Both the position numbers and the translations under genes were made by a program. Positions 1 to 8,141 of a stretch of 64,000 nt of DNA are shown here, piece by piece. The stretch is from Holophagae bacterium (GTDB taxonomy: Bacteria > Acidobacteriota > Holophagae > Acanthopleuribacterales > Acanthopleuribacteraceae). Where the stretch lies: assembly GCA_030429565.1 (NCBI GenBank), contig JAUIFE010000003.1:558001-622000 (forward strand), in the 5' to 3' direction. Positions within the stretch are counted from its first letter, which is position 1. Each line of letters starts with the position of its first letter. The notes under the pieces are model-generated. The model was not told the origin of the DNA, did no database searches, and saw nothing but the letters and a program-made list of their open reading frames with translations.

Positions 1-2
1 GC

Positions 3-326
3 GAGCAAATCGCCGATATTCGCATCGGCGACCAGGTTGTGGTTGAAGGTATGTTGGTGGATTATTATCCCGTCAACATGCCGGGGTCGGTGCGCGCCAG
101 TAGCTTGACCCGTGACGACACCGGCAACGGTGCCTGCGAAGTGTTGTTTGTCGAAAACCTCAAGGTCCTCAAAAAAGGCACACCCCTGGCATATGCCGGT
201 CGCCGCTATGGGTTCTACGGCATGATCGTTGCCTTGATTGGGTTGCTGGGGACGCTGGTGGTTTCGACGCACTCAAAGCCGCGTAACACGTACAGTTCGC
301 GATGGGGCGAGTACAAGGGTTATTAG
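3..326 (+). CDS. C-terminal part of a membrane-anchored protein of unknown family (5' truncated)
   Basis: The reading frame is open from the left edge of the window and stops with TAG at 324-326, so the gene begins outside. The visible part starts with a beta-rich stretch (IADIRIGDQVVVEGMLVD) of the kind seen in small OB-like barrels. It ends with a single hydrophobic helix (MIVALIGLLGTLVV) and a short basic, hydrophilic tail. That suggests a soluble domain held at the membrane near its C-terminus. No family is recognised. It converges on the uridine kinase gene with only 10 bases between the stops, and no terminator hairpin is seen there. Confidence 0.6.
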   Translation, partial: EQIADIRIGDQVVVEGMLVDYYPVNMPGSVRASSLTRDDTGNGACEVLFVENLKVLKKGTPLAYAGRRYGFYGMIVALIGLLGTLVVSTHSKPRNTYSSRWGEYKGY

Positions 327-336
327 ACGCACCGGT

Positions 337-996
337 TTAGGTGTGGAGCTGTTCGGGGTACTCGCGTTTGAGCAGCATGTGCAGTTTTCGCGAAAGTAAG
401 TCGAGACCGACCTTGTTCTTGCCGCCGTGGGGAATGATGATGTCGGCCCAGCGCTTCGAGGGCTCGACGAATTCCAAGTGCATCGGCTTGACTGTGTCCT
501 GATACTGGCTGAGGACTTCGGTCAGGGTGCGGCTGCGTTCGCCGATGTCGCGGTTGAGGCGGCGAATGAGGCGGTCGTCGTCGTCGGTATCGATAAAGAC
601 TTTCATATCAAACTGATCGCGAAGTTTGGGTTCTGAAAAAATCAGAATCCCTTCGACGATAAGCACGCTGGGCGGGGCCAGCTCGGTGACCTTCGATTTG
701 CGGGTGTACAAACTGAAGTCGTATTGGGGGACGGCCACGGTTTCGCCGTTGCGCAGGCGTTTGATGTCTTCGATCATGCGTTCGGTGTCCAAGCTGGCGG
801 GGTGATCGAAGTTGATTTTTTTGCGTTCGTCGAGGGTCAGGTGGTCGAGGGGGCGATAGTAAGCGTCGTGGCGGATAATGGCCAGGTCGGCGTCGTCGAG
901 GCCGGCGCGGACCAAATCGGCGAAGGTGCTTTTACCGGAGCCGCTGCCGCCGGCGATGCCGATGACGACCAAGGAATGTTGCGATGATTCAATCAT
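337..996 (-). CDS. udk: Uridine kinase
   Basis: This cytosolic P-loop kinase of the uridine kinase/phosphoribulokinase family phosphorylates uridine (and usually cytidine) with GTP or ATP in pyrimidine salvage. A textbook Walker A (GIAGGSGSGKST) lies at the N-terminus, followed by RHDAYYRPLDHL with the conserved Asp/Tyr of the nucleoside site, NFDHPASLD, and VLIVEGILIF. A TTG at 1020 would add eight residues. I prefer ATG 996 because GAAGAGG lies 11 bases upstream, giving 219 residues, close to the usual 210-220. The gene stands alone, divergent from mglBA and convergent with the partial gene at the left edge. Confidence 0.93.
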   Translation of the reverse strand: MIESSQHSLVVIGIAGGSGSGKSTFADLVRAGLDDADLAIIRHDAYYRPLDHLTLDERKKINFDHPASLDTERMIEDIKRLRNGETVAVPQYDFSLYTRKSKVTELAPPSVLIVEGILIFSEPKLRDQFDMKVFIDTDDDDRLIRRLNRDIGERSRTLTEVLSQYQDTVKPMHLEFVEPSKRWADIIIPHGGKNKVGLDLLSRKLHMLLKREYPEQLHT

Positions 997-1376
997 GGAA
1001 AGACGTGCCTCTTCACTCAAGATGGACCATCTTACCTAATTTGGGGACGACTGGGATGAGAAAGGCACGGAATGGGGAGGCGGTGGTGGGTGAGCGGGGA
1101 GAACGTAGGAAAAGATACCGTCGGTAACTTTTTCCCATATTTGGATTTGAAATAAATGGGTTCAGTTGGTACATTGGTGATCGCCCCATTCGGTGAGTCT
1201 TAGGCACTGACAGGAAACTGCCGCCAGGCCGTGAATTGTCAAAATATGCTTAGATATTTAAGCATGATGGCCTATACTCGTTGATGGGCTCCGTCTTGCT
1301 AGTCAAGCACTTGAGCGTCCGCATGGGTTGACCCATGCCCCTTTGCCCTACATTTTTGCGAGAGGAACTCCACCCG
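997..1376. other. Intergenic region between udk and mglB
   Basis: This 380-base divergent spacer holds no convincing gene; the short frames inside have no Shine-Dalgarno site or recognisable protein. It should carry the promoters for udk (leftward) and mglBA (rightward). The only clear structure is the AT-rich inverted repeat at 1246-1265 with a -10-like hexamer just downstream. Confidence 0.6.
1246..1278 (+). promoter_or_regulatory. Putative mglBA promoter with inverted repeat
   Basis: ATGCTTA (1246-1252) and TAAGCAT (1259-1265) form a perfect 7-bp inverted repeat with a 6-base spacer. A good -10-like TATACT is at 1273-1278, and a weak -35-like TTAGAT sits 17 bases upstream at 1250-1255, inside the repeat. 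A regulator binding the repeat would cover the -35 region. The hexamers are seen in the sequence; promoter activity is inference. Confidence 0.35.
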
Positions 1377-1856
1377 ATGGATTTAATCCTTTATGACGAA
1401 GAACTGCAGCAAGTTCAGAAAGTTATCAACCAGTTACACATCGATGCACGATCCAAAATAGTTTTCGTCGTCGACAAAAACGGCCAGCAAATTGCGGCGG
1501 CCGGTGAGATTGGCGATATCGATCCGACCTCACTTGCGTCTTTGACCGCGGGTAACGTGGCCGCGACAGATGGACTGGCTAAGTTAATCGGCGAAAAAGA
1601 ATTCTCGATTTTGTTCCACGAGGGCGAACGCGACAACGTGCACATCTCGATTGTGGCCAACCGCGTCATTTTGGTGATCATTTTCGACCACCGCTCATCC
1701 CTGGGTCTGGTTCGACTGCGCGTGAAAAAAGCATCGGTGGAATTGGCTGCGGTCTTTGAAACCATCATGGAAAAAGCGCAACGAGAATCGTCCAGTGGGC
1801 TTGAAGCCGCCTTTGCTGAAATTACCGACGACGACATCGACAATCTCTTTGGCTAA
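1377..1856 (+). CDS. mglB: Roadblock/LC7 protein, MglB-like GTPase-activating protein
   Basis: This is a small roadblock/LC7-fold protein (159 residues). MglB forms homodimers that act as the GAP for the small GTPase MglA and helps set front-rear polarity in Myxococcus-type motility. Evidence: an N-terminal helix, then IVFVVDKNGQQIAAAG typical of roadblock domains, a central VAATDGLAKLIGE helix, and an acidic C-terminal tail (ITDDDIDNLFG). The start is ATG 1377, preceded by AGAGGAA about 11 bases upstream; an ATG at 1335 is in frame but lacks a site. The length equals that of Myxococcus xanthus MglB. mglA follows after 39 bases, in the same order as in Myxococcus, so the two are almost certainly co-transcribed. 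Confidence 0.88.
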   Translation: MDLILYDEELQQVQKVINQLHIDARSKIVFVVDKNGQQIAAAGEIGDIDPTSLASLTAGNVAATDGLAKLIGEKEFSILFHEGERDNVHISIVANRVILVIIFDHRSSLGLVRLRVKKASVELAAVFETIMEKAQRESSSGLEAAFAEITDDDIDNLFG

Positions 1857-1895
1857 GTCAACAAATCTACTTTCAGTACGGACAGGTGCTCGAAT

Positions 1896-2483
<588 letters not shown>

Positions 2484-2510
2484 GCGTTTTGACGCTTTAA
2501 ACGAAGATCT

Positions 2511-2536
2511 AAGGCCGACATGTTCGGCCTTTTTTT
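2511..2536 (+). terminator. Rho-independent terminator after mglA
   Basis: AAGGCCGA (2511-2518) pairs perfectly with TCGGCCTT (2524-2531) around a 5-base loop and is followed by a run of T. It closes the mglBA operon 28 bases after the mglA stop. Confidence 0.9.
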
Positions 2537-2594
2537 ATGGCCGCCCGTGTGTCCCTGCTTTTGGCCGTGTTGTTTTCCGTTTGAGGTGAGCGCT

Positions 2595-3590
2595 GTGTCT
2601 CCTTTTGATTGGTTTGACGGCCGCTTTCATTTAACCGCGCATCCTTACTACGTCCTGCTTTTGGTGGGCGTTGCCGTGCTTTTGGTTGCTTCCGAACTGG
2701 TGGTGTTTGTGCTCGCCAAGTTAGAAGACCACCAATTCGGCGTGGTTCACTTGGGTACTTTGTTTACCCCGCTGTGTACCGGATTCCCCAACCTTATGCT
2801 GGGCATTTTTGGGCAGAGCCGTCTTTCGGGCGATTTGGTGATCCACCTAAATATTGGCAACAACATTGCCAACACCACCCTGGTGACGGGCACGATTATT
2901 CTGCTGGCGGGCCCGATCACCGTTAGTGTCGCGAAGGGCAAAAGCAAAAAAGCCGTCGCCGCACGGCGTGATTTCATGCTTGCCCTGGTGTTCCTGTGGG
3001 TGGGGGCGGCGCTTTTGTTTTGGTTCGGTCGTGACGGGCTGGTTTCGCGTTGGGACGCTGCCGGCTTGGCCGGCTGTTATGCCGTTTACCAAGGGTTGCT
3101 GTTGTTGCGCCGGGGCAAGCCGTCGCGTGCCAAACGGCTGCCGGCTTCGCTGGGCTTGCTTTTGCTGACGGCTTTGTTGGGATGTGCGCTGTTAATCTCG
3201 TTTTCCGTCGACGCCGTTGCCGCCGGCATGGAGAAGATGGGGACTTTGGTGCCAGGGGCCTCGCTTGGTATGTTGCTCGGGTTGCTGACCGTGTTGCCGG
3301 AAAGTTTTCTGTTACTGCGTTTAACCCGCAAGCAGGGTAGTCTCGGCTTAACCGGTTTGGTCGGCGATTGCTTGGTCAGTATTCCGCTGGTGATTGGTGT
3401 CTCGGCCTTGCTGGTGCCAATCCCGACAGGGACGGTGGTGGGTCCTTGGGATGTTGCCGCGCGGCCCTACTGGATGTTGGCCGGCACCATGACCGCGTTT
3501 ACACTGCTGGCGCTGCAATCCGGCACGGTCAGTCGAAAAGTCGGGTTTGTGTTTGTCTGTCTTTATGGTTTGGTGTGGGCGCTGACCTGA
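2595..3590 (+). CDS. CaCA-superfamily cation (sodium/calcium-type) exchanger, divergent
   Basis: A polytopic inner-membrane protein (331 residues, about ten hydrophobic segments) with the two internal alpha-repeats of the Ca2+/cation antiporter superfamily. Repeat 1 has GTLFTPLCTGFPNLML followed by NIGNNIANTTLV. Repeat 2 has GLLTVLPESFLLL followed by GLVGDCLVSIPLVIG. The two halves are joined by a basic loop (GKSKKAVAARR). The family Glu of the PE motif is Asn in repeat 1 but kept in repeat 2, so ion selectivity may differ. The start is GTG 2595, with GAGGTGA five bases upstream; an ATG at 2520 lies inside the mglA terminator and is rejected. The substrate ion cannot be assigned. Confidence 0.75.
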   Translation: MSPFDWFDGRFHLTAHPYYVLLLVGVAVLLVASELVVFVLAKLEDHQFGVVHLGTLFTPLCTGFPNLMLGIFGQSRLSGDLVIHLNIGNNIANTTLVTGTIILLAGPITVSVAKGKSKKAVAARRDFMLALVFLWVGAALLFWFGRDGLVSRWDAAGLAGCYAVYQGLLLLRRGKPSRAKRLPASLGLLLLTALLGCALLISFSVDAVAAGMEKMGTLVPGASLGMLLGLLTVLPESFLLLRLTRKQGSLGLTGLVGDCLVSIPLVIGVSALLVPIPTGTVVGPWDVAARPYWMLAGTMTAFTLLALQSGTVSRKVGFVFVCLYGLVWALT

Positions 3591-3696
3591 GTTGGGTTTG
3601 TTGGAACCTAAATTGCAAATCCATAGCTTGGCTCGCCGGCGGTGACAGCGCGCGTCGTTGTGGCTAGGGTCGCCAAAGGGATGTCTGCCAAGGGGC

Positions 3697-3714
3697 CGGG
3701 ACATTTGTGTCCCG
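3697..3714. other. Short perfect hairpin in the 3591-3831 spacer
   Basis: CGGGACA and TGTCCCG pair over seven bases with a TTTG loop, without a T-run. A second imperfect inverted repeat lies at 3770-3800 (GTTCGTCGCCC / GGGGCGAAC), about 30 bases before the GAF-like gene. These could be operators or a weak terminator; nothing else is recognised in this spacer. Confidence 0.35.
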
Positions 3715-3831
3715 TGCCGATTCGGATCTCACTTAGTGCTCAAGGCGTTTTGTTGTTGATTTAATTCTCGTTCGTCGCCCTTGCATCGACAGGGGCGAAC
3801 CCAATTGTGAGCATGAAAAAGGAGCCCCAAA

Positions 3832-4374
3832 ATGTTAGTGCAAAGCATGACCACCGACTTTCACGCCAAGATCCAAAGTGTGGTCGACGATTTTATCGCT
3901 ACCGAACTGGAAAGTGTGCGCACCCGTCTTTTGGCTTGTTTGTTGGATCACGATGCCGACTTAGAAATGTTTGCCGAGTTGGGCGCCGTCCATTTGACCC
4001 GTCAGCTCAAAATTGATCGCGTGTTTGTTTGCGATACCGGTAGTGGTGAAATCGTCGCCGGTTGGGAGCGCGGCAAAAATGTGGTGAATTCTGAGGATTG
4101 GCCGGACGATTATCGCCCGTTGGAAATGGACGAAACCCTAATGCAGGCATTGGAGGGCGACGGCTTGATCGCCAACCCCGTGGCCGGCGTTGGCGCCGAT
4201 TTTGCCATGCCGTTACGGCTGGATGATGGTCGCCTGTGGTTAATGGTGTTTGATGAAACGGAAAGCGCACGCGAATTTTCTAACCGCGACTTGGCTCACA
4301 CCTACCTAGTTCGCGACCTACTTTTGATCAAAGCACGCTTGGTTGCAACCGGTGCTCTGGCGAGTGCATCCTAA
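3832..4374 (+). CDS. GAF-like domain protein of unknown function
   Basis: A soluble 180-residue protein with no signal peptide or membrane helix. It has an N-terminal helical region (residues 1-55). A mixed alpha/beta domain follows whose pattern resembles GAF domains: KIDRVFVCD, then FAMPLRLDDGRLWLMVF, then an REFSNRDLAHTYLVRDLL helix. This could bind a small ligand or serve as a dimerisation module, but no catalytic residues are visible. Start ATG 3832 has AAGGAG about 8 bases upstream. It is a single-gene unit closed by a terminator shared with the convergent gene. Confidence 0.65.
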   Translation: MLVQSMTTDFHAKIQSVVDDFIATELESVRTRLLACLLDHDADLEMFAELGAVHLTRQLKIDRVFVCDTGSGEIVAGWERGKNVVNSEDWPDDYRPLEMDETLMQALEGDGLIANPVAGVGADFAMPLRLDDGRLWLMVFDETESAREFSNRDLAHTYLVRDLLLIKARLVATGALASAS

Positions 4375-4395
4375 CGTGCGCGTTGGCTGAAAAAG

Positions 4396-4434
4396 AAAAA
4401 CCCACGTTTCGGCAGCCGAAGCGTGGGTTTTTTT
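4396..4434. terminator. Bidirectional rho-independent terminator
   Basis: AAAAACCCACG... pairs with ...CGTGGGTTTTT in a 13-bp stem with one G-T wobble and a 3-base loop. There is T-rich sequence on both strands, so it can end both the GAF-like gene (+) and the convergent gene that stops at 4436 (-). Confidence 0.9.
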
Positions 4435-4435
4435 G

Positions 4436-4828
4436 TCAGCCGAGTTCCAAGCGGCGGTGGAACACAAAGGCGTTGGGTTCGTCGCCGTTGAGGTGACCGG
4501 CGACAATCACAAAGTAACTGTGATCGTCGTCTTCGAGGGCGAAGCGGTCGCCGGTGATGGTGTGTTCGCCGCTGATCTCATTAGGGTTGTAGTCAGCAAT
4601 TGGGAAGAGCGGGTACTGTTCTATCACGTCGATGACGATATCGCGGCTGGTGCGTGTTAACAACAATTGCGCCGCGTGGATTTCCCGCTCGTGGCTTTCG
4701 CATTCGAGATGGGTGGTGATGGTTACTTGGTGGCTGGGCGCCACATCGATTTGAATGTCACACTGAATGTGCTCGTGTTGTTGCGGTTCGTCACTAAGGG
4801 TTTGTCCCTTGAGTTCGGGTGTATTCAA
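4436..4828 (-). CDS. Hypothetical small acidic protein
   Basis: A 130-residue acidic soluble protein without signal peptide, membrane helix or cysteine motif. The pattern is a beta-rich first half (IQCDIQIDVAPSHQVTITTHLEC) and a second half containing DDDHSYFVIVAGHLNG. I do not recognise the family. The start is a TTG at 4828 with GAGG six bases upstream; an in-frame stop just upstream rules out a longer product. It lies downstream of the receiver-kinase gene on the same strand after a 263-base gap that contains a perfect palindrome, so it probably has its own promoter. A shared bidirectional terminator ends it. Confidence 0.55.
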   Translation of the reverse strand: MNTPELKGQTLSDEPQQHEHIQCDIQIDVAPSHQVTITTHLECESHEREIHAAQLLLTRTSRDIVIDVIEQYPLFPIADYNPNEISGEHTITGDRFALEDDDHSYFVIVAGHLNGDEPNAFVFHRRLELG

Positions 4829-4992
4829 TCCAGACCTCGACCTTCAAACCCGCGCATCGCGATTCTGGTTGACCGACGGATATAGTCGGTAGCAGCCGCG
4901 GTGACGGTTTTTTTCGTGCGTTCGGCGCGCGGACGACCGCGCATAGCGCTGTAATAGAGCATAGACGTTAGAACGGGCGGCGGTATGGGTCG

Positions 4993-5004
4993 CCTAGCGC
5001 TAGG
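4993..5004. promoter_or_regulatory. Perfect 12-bp palindrome, possible operator
   Basis: CCTAGCGCTAGG is fully self-complementary and lies about 165 bases upstream of the small acidic gene (4436-4828), next to AT-rich TATAAG. No regulator gene is adjacent, so a role as an operator is a guess. Confidence 0.3.
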
Positions 5005-5091
5005 TATAAGGGGATGAATGATAGGTAGCCGGGCGATGCTTGTCAAGCAAAGTTCGCCCGGCTGGCACAAGACAACGCCAACGGTGCCGAT

Positions 5092-7527
5092 TTAAAGACC
5101 GGGGTGTCCGATTTCGGCCATGAGGTCCATGGCTTCCTGGCGCACGCGCATGTGTGCGGTTCCCTCGCGATAAACGAAGTACTCGAGGATTTTGTCGATT
5201 TCCTCGCGCGGTCGGCTAATGGTGCGAATGACTTTGAGCAACTGGCGTTGGGTGTCCAAACCACGGTGATTGGCCCATACCAAAAAGACCTGTTCCTTGG
5301 TTTGTGAGGCGACCTCCGCAAAGGCGCGCAGCAGAATCGGCGCATCGCGGTCGGTTAATTCGAGACCGAAAACGGCCAGCGGCTCAAGGTCGCGGCCCGC
5401 GCTGACCACGGCCAGTTCGGCAAGCACCGACTTCTTCCAGGTTTCGCGTTCTTTTTGGAAGAGGTTGAGAATTTCCAAAACGGCGCGGGTCGATTGCAAC
5501 TCAATAAAAAACTCGTAGAGCATTTGTTGGTTGTGGTTGGTCAGATTCTTTTCGATGAGAACCTGAAGCAACGACGGTTCCGATAGCTTGGTTTTGATTT
5601 CGTTGATGTGCGAAACATCGTCTTTGGTTTTGTGGGTGTTGAGGAAGGCGACCAAACGGGCCAGGATAATGCCCGCCTGTTTTCCGTCGGACACCAAGAT
5701 GGCTTGGTCGATGAGGTCGGTTAAGGTGCTTTCCAGCGAGTTGCCGTTGTCTTGATTGGCGCCCTGCACTTTTAAGAGTTCGGCCAGTAGATCGGCGGCG
5801 TTGCTGAAACGTTTGCCCACTTCAAATTCCAGGCAACGATCAATGATTGCCACCAGCTCTTTGCTGATATCGTTGCGCAAGCCGTCCATCGGCGGATAGG
5901 TACGCCGGTATTTGGCGGCGATCACCTCTTCAATCGTGCGGCCGGGGAAAGGCGTTTGCCCGGTGATGAGTTCGTAGGCGACGGTGCCGAACGAGTACAT
6001 GTCGCTGCGGCCGTCCATGTCTTCGCCAAACAACTGCTCCGGCGAGGCGTAACGCGGTGTGCACGTGATGACATTTTTGCCACCGCTCTCCTTGGGGGCT
6101 TCGATGCGGTTGGCAATCCCAAAATCGGTGACGATGACCTGGCCCTCGGGGGTGATCATGATGTTGTCGGGTTTAATGTCGCGGTGGATGACGCCCTTTT
6201 CGTGGGCGAAAGCCATGGCTTTTGCGATATCGATCAGTACGGGTAAAGAGAATTCTTCATCGCGATTTTCAGTCTTTTTCATCCAGTCGGTGAGCGTGGT
6301 GCCCTTGATGTACTGCATGGTCAGGTAAATGATGCGCTCGGGATGTTTGTCCAAAATGTCGCCGGGAAAGTCCAGATGGCGTTGGTACTGGCTGTCGCGA
6401 ATTTCGCCGACTTCGTACACAAAAGCGATATTGGGGTGGTGAAACTGGGCCGCTGTTTGCGCCTCGTAAAGGAAATTGACCCGTGCTTCTTTAGTGCGGG
6501 TCATGCGCTGGTTGAGGACCTTCATGGCAATGGATCGTTTCAGTGCGTGATCTTTGACCAAGTACACGGATGCGAAGGCCCCTTCACCCAGCCGCCTTTC
6601 GAATTGGTAGCGCGCGCCGGCGATGAGGTTGGCCGTGACGTTGTTGGAGCCGAAGTGCAAGGTCATGCCCGCTTCATCCGGTTGGGCGGCCAAGTTGGAT
6701 TTGCTCATCAGGAAAGCACTCAAGCCTTCGCGTCCCTTGTTTTTGAGGATGCGGCGGAAATCGCGCAGCATGGCGTCGTAGAGCGGCGGTGCATCGATCA
6801 CGCGATAGTTGATTTTGTAAACGCCTTCTTCGTTCTCGACTTCTTCGCGGTGGGCCTCGCGCACCTCCAGCTCGATTTCGGCGTCGTCAAACTCGATTTT
6901 TAGGGAACAGGAACTGACACTGGGCAGGTTGTCGTAAGCGACTACCAACAATTGACCGTTGTTAATCCACTTGGTGCGCGTCTGATAAGCGGTTGGGCCG
7001 ATCATGGTTTGGACGGGAAGGTCACAGGGAATCGGCGCATCGGCATGGGAGAGTCCGGAAAAAGAGTGAACGAAATCGGGATCGGTGATGTCGAGCGAGT
7101 TGTCGAACGAATCCTCAAGGCGGTGGCGCTGGGCCAAAAGGGTAAATTCCTGGCGCATGTGAACCAGGTTCTGAATGCGGGCCAAGGCCATTTCGTCGTC
7201 AAGCGGCAGGAACAGGCAGTCGTTGGCACCGGAATGCAATGCATTTAAGACGGCTTGGTGGTGGTCAATACCGGAGTCAACGCGCAGCATGGCGATAATC
7301 GGCAAGCGCAGAATTGAATACTTTTCACGCAGCTTTTTAACCAAATTGGATCCGCGATAATCGGGCAAATCGGCGTTCAGCAATAACAAGTCGTATTGGT
7401 TTTCTTTCAGAGAATCAATCATCTTGCGCGCGTTTTCAACCGCGTGAACTTCGTCTTGCAAGGCGGTGTGAACCAAGTCGGCAACGTGTTGGCGATATTC
7501 GGGATTGCTTTCGGCAATTAAAATCAT
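5092..7527 (-). CDS. Ser/Thr protein kinase with degenerate N-terminal receiver domain
   Basis: A cytosolic 811-residue Hanks-type kinase. Residues 1-120 have the receiver fold, but the phosphoacceptor Asp is Asn (N51 in LLLLNADLP), the acidic pair is E6-S7, and the conserved Lys is Leu (FLPLD). A beta-rich domain at about 170-265 may be PilZ-like. The kinase domain spans about 305-570: glycine loop GEGAFASVYLV, Lys in IAMKVL, HRDIKPDN near 448, DFG near 471, and SPEQ with GRSDMYSFG. The last 220 residues are helical and HEAT-like. No transmembrane helix follows the kinase, unlike PASTA- or TPR-type receptors. The receiver fold probably serves as a protein-binding or non-phosphorylated sensing module (inference). 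Confidence 0.88.
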   Translation of the reverse strand: MILIAESNPEYRQHVADLVHTALQDEVHAVENARKMIDSLKENQYDLLLLNADLPDYRGSNLVKKLREKYSILRLPIIAMLRVDSGIDHHQAVLNALHSGANDCLFLPLDDEMALARIQNLVHMRQEFTLLAQRHRLEDSFDNSLDITDPDFVHSFSGLSHADAPIPCDLPVQTMIGPTAYQTRTKWINNGQLLVVAYDNLPSVSSCSLKIEFDDAEIELEVREAHREEVENEEGVYKINYRVIDAPPLYDAMLRDFRRILKNKGREGLSAFLMSKSNLAAQPDEAGMTLHFGSNNVTANLIAGARYQFERRLGEGAFASVYLVKDHALKRSIAMKVLNQRMTRTKEARVNFLYEAQTAAQFHHPNIAFVYEVGEIRDSQYQRHLDFPGDILDKHPERIIYLTMQYIKGTTLTDWMKKTENRDEEFSLPVLIDIAKAMAFAHEKGVIHRDIKPDNIMITPEGQVIVTDFGIANRIEAPKESGGKNVITCTPRYASPEQLFGEDMDGRSDMYSFGTVAYELITGQTPFPGRTIEEVIAAKYRRTYPPMDGLRNDISKELVAIIDRCLEFEVGKRFSNAADLLAELLKVQGANQDNGNSLESTLTDLIDQAILVSDGKQAGIILARLVAFLNTHKTKDDVSHINEIKTKLSEPSLLQVLIEKNLTNHNQQMLYEFFIELQSTRAVLEILNLFQKERETWKKSVLAELAVVSAGRDLEPLAVFGLELTDRDAPILLRAFAEVASQTKEQVFLVWANHRGLDTQRQLLKVIRTISRPREEIDKILEYFVYREGTAHMRVRQEAMDLMAEIGHPGL

Positions 7528-8141
7528 ATGAAGGGCTTCCGTGGCAGGAAAAATCGAACCATAAACGTGTAGGGCATGCCTCCGCGTTTGGGTCTCAGAG
7601 GGGGTGGAAGCAAGAGGGCGAAACTTGAGAACAAATGAATAGATGGGTCAATGTACCTAAGGAACCGACTGGGAAGTGCCGGGGCTGACCACTAAAACCT
7701 ATGACATGATGGCCGGCAGGGGAAAGCAAAAAGTCACAGATTTTGTTTTTTTCGAAAAAACATCGATTGACGGGATTAGCGTGTGCTCGGACGCCGCCTA
7801 AAGACGCATTCTTTGAAGTTATCATGGCAACTTTACGTGGTGTGTCGCCATCATTCAGATTAGTGTGTTTTCTAGCGAAAGGAAGTCAAAACCCTATAGG
7901 TAAGTGCTTCAAGCACAAGAGGGGGAGGGTTTTTGGGGGTTGGGTTGATTTTTGCGGTTTGTTGGGTTTTCGTGGTAACGGTGATATTTCAGCGACGCTC
8001 TTTTCTTCAAGTCGAGAAAATCAAAAAAACCAGTGCTATTTTATCCCTAATTACAGTGGGGTCACAATGGCCGAGTTAGGTTTTTTGTACCACTCTCGAC
8101 GTCTATTGCTACTGTTTCTGTCGGCAACCGCGCGATCTTCA
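7528..8141. other. Gene-free region with G-rich tract
   Basis: There is no convincing gene in these 614 bases; an open frame from 7743 lacks a start site and a protein-like composition. Visible structure: an inverted repeat GTGCTTCAAGCAC at about 7904-7916 and, just after it, a G-rich tract at 7921-7944 with four runs of at least three G. The promoter of the receiver-kinase gene should lie near 7530-7650. Confidence 0.5.

Noticed and set aside
1033..1060. TACCTAA...CGACTGGGA resemblance between the spacers at 1033 and 7662
   Set aside because: The match is short and gapped and could be chance.
4825..4962. Basic 45-codon minus-strand frame (RGRPRAERTKK...) whose TGA overlaps the TTG start of the acidic 130-residue gene
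   Set aside because: The overlap hints at coupling, but no ribosome-binding site precedes either possible ATG and no family is recognised; the composition may only reflect Arg/Pro-rich out-of-frame DNA.
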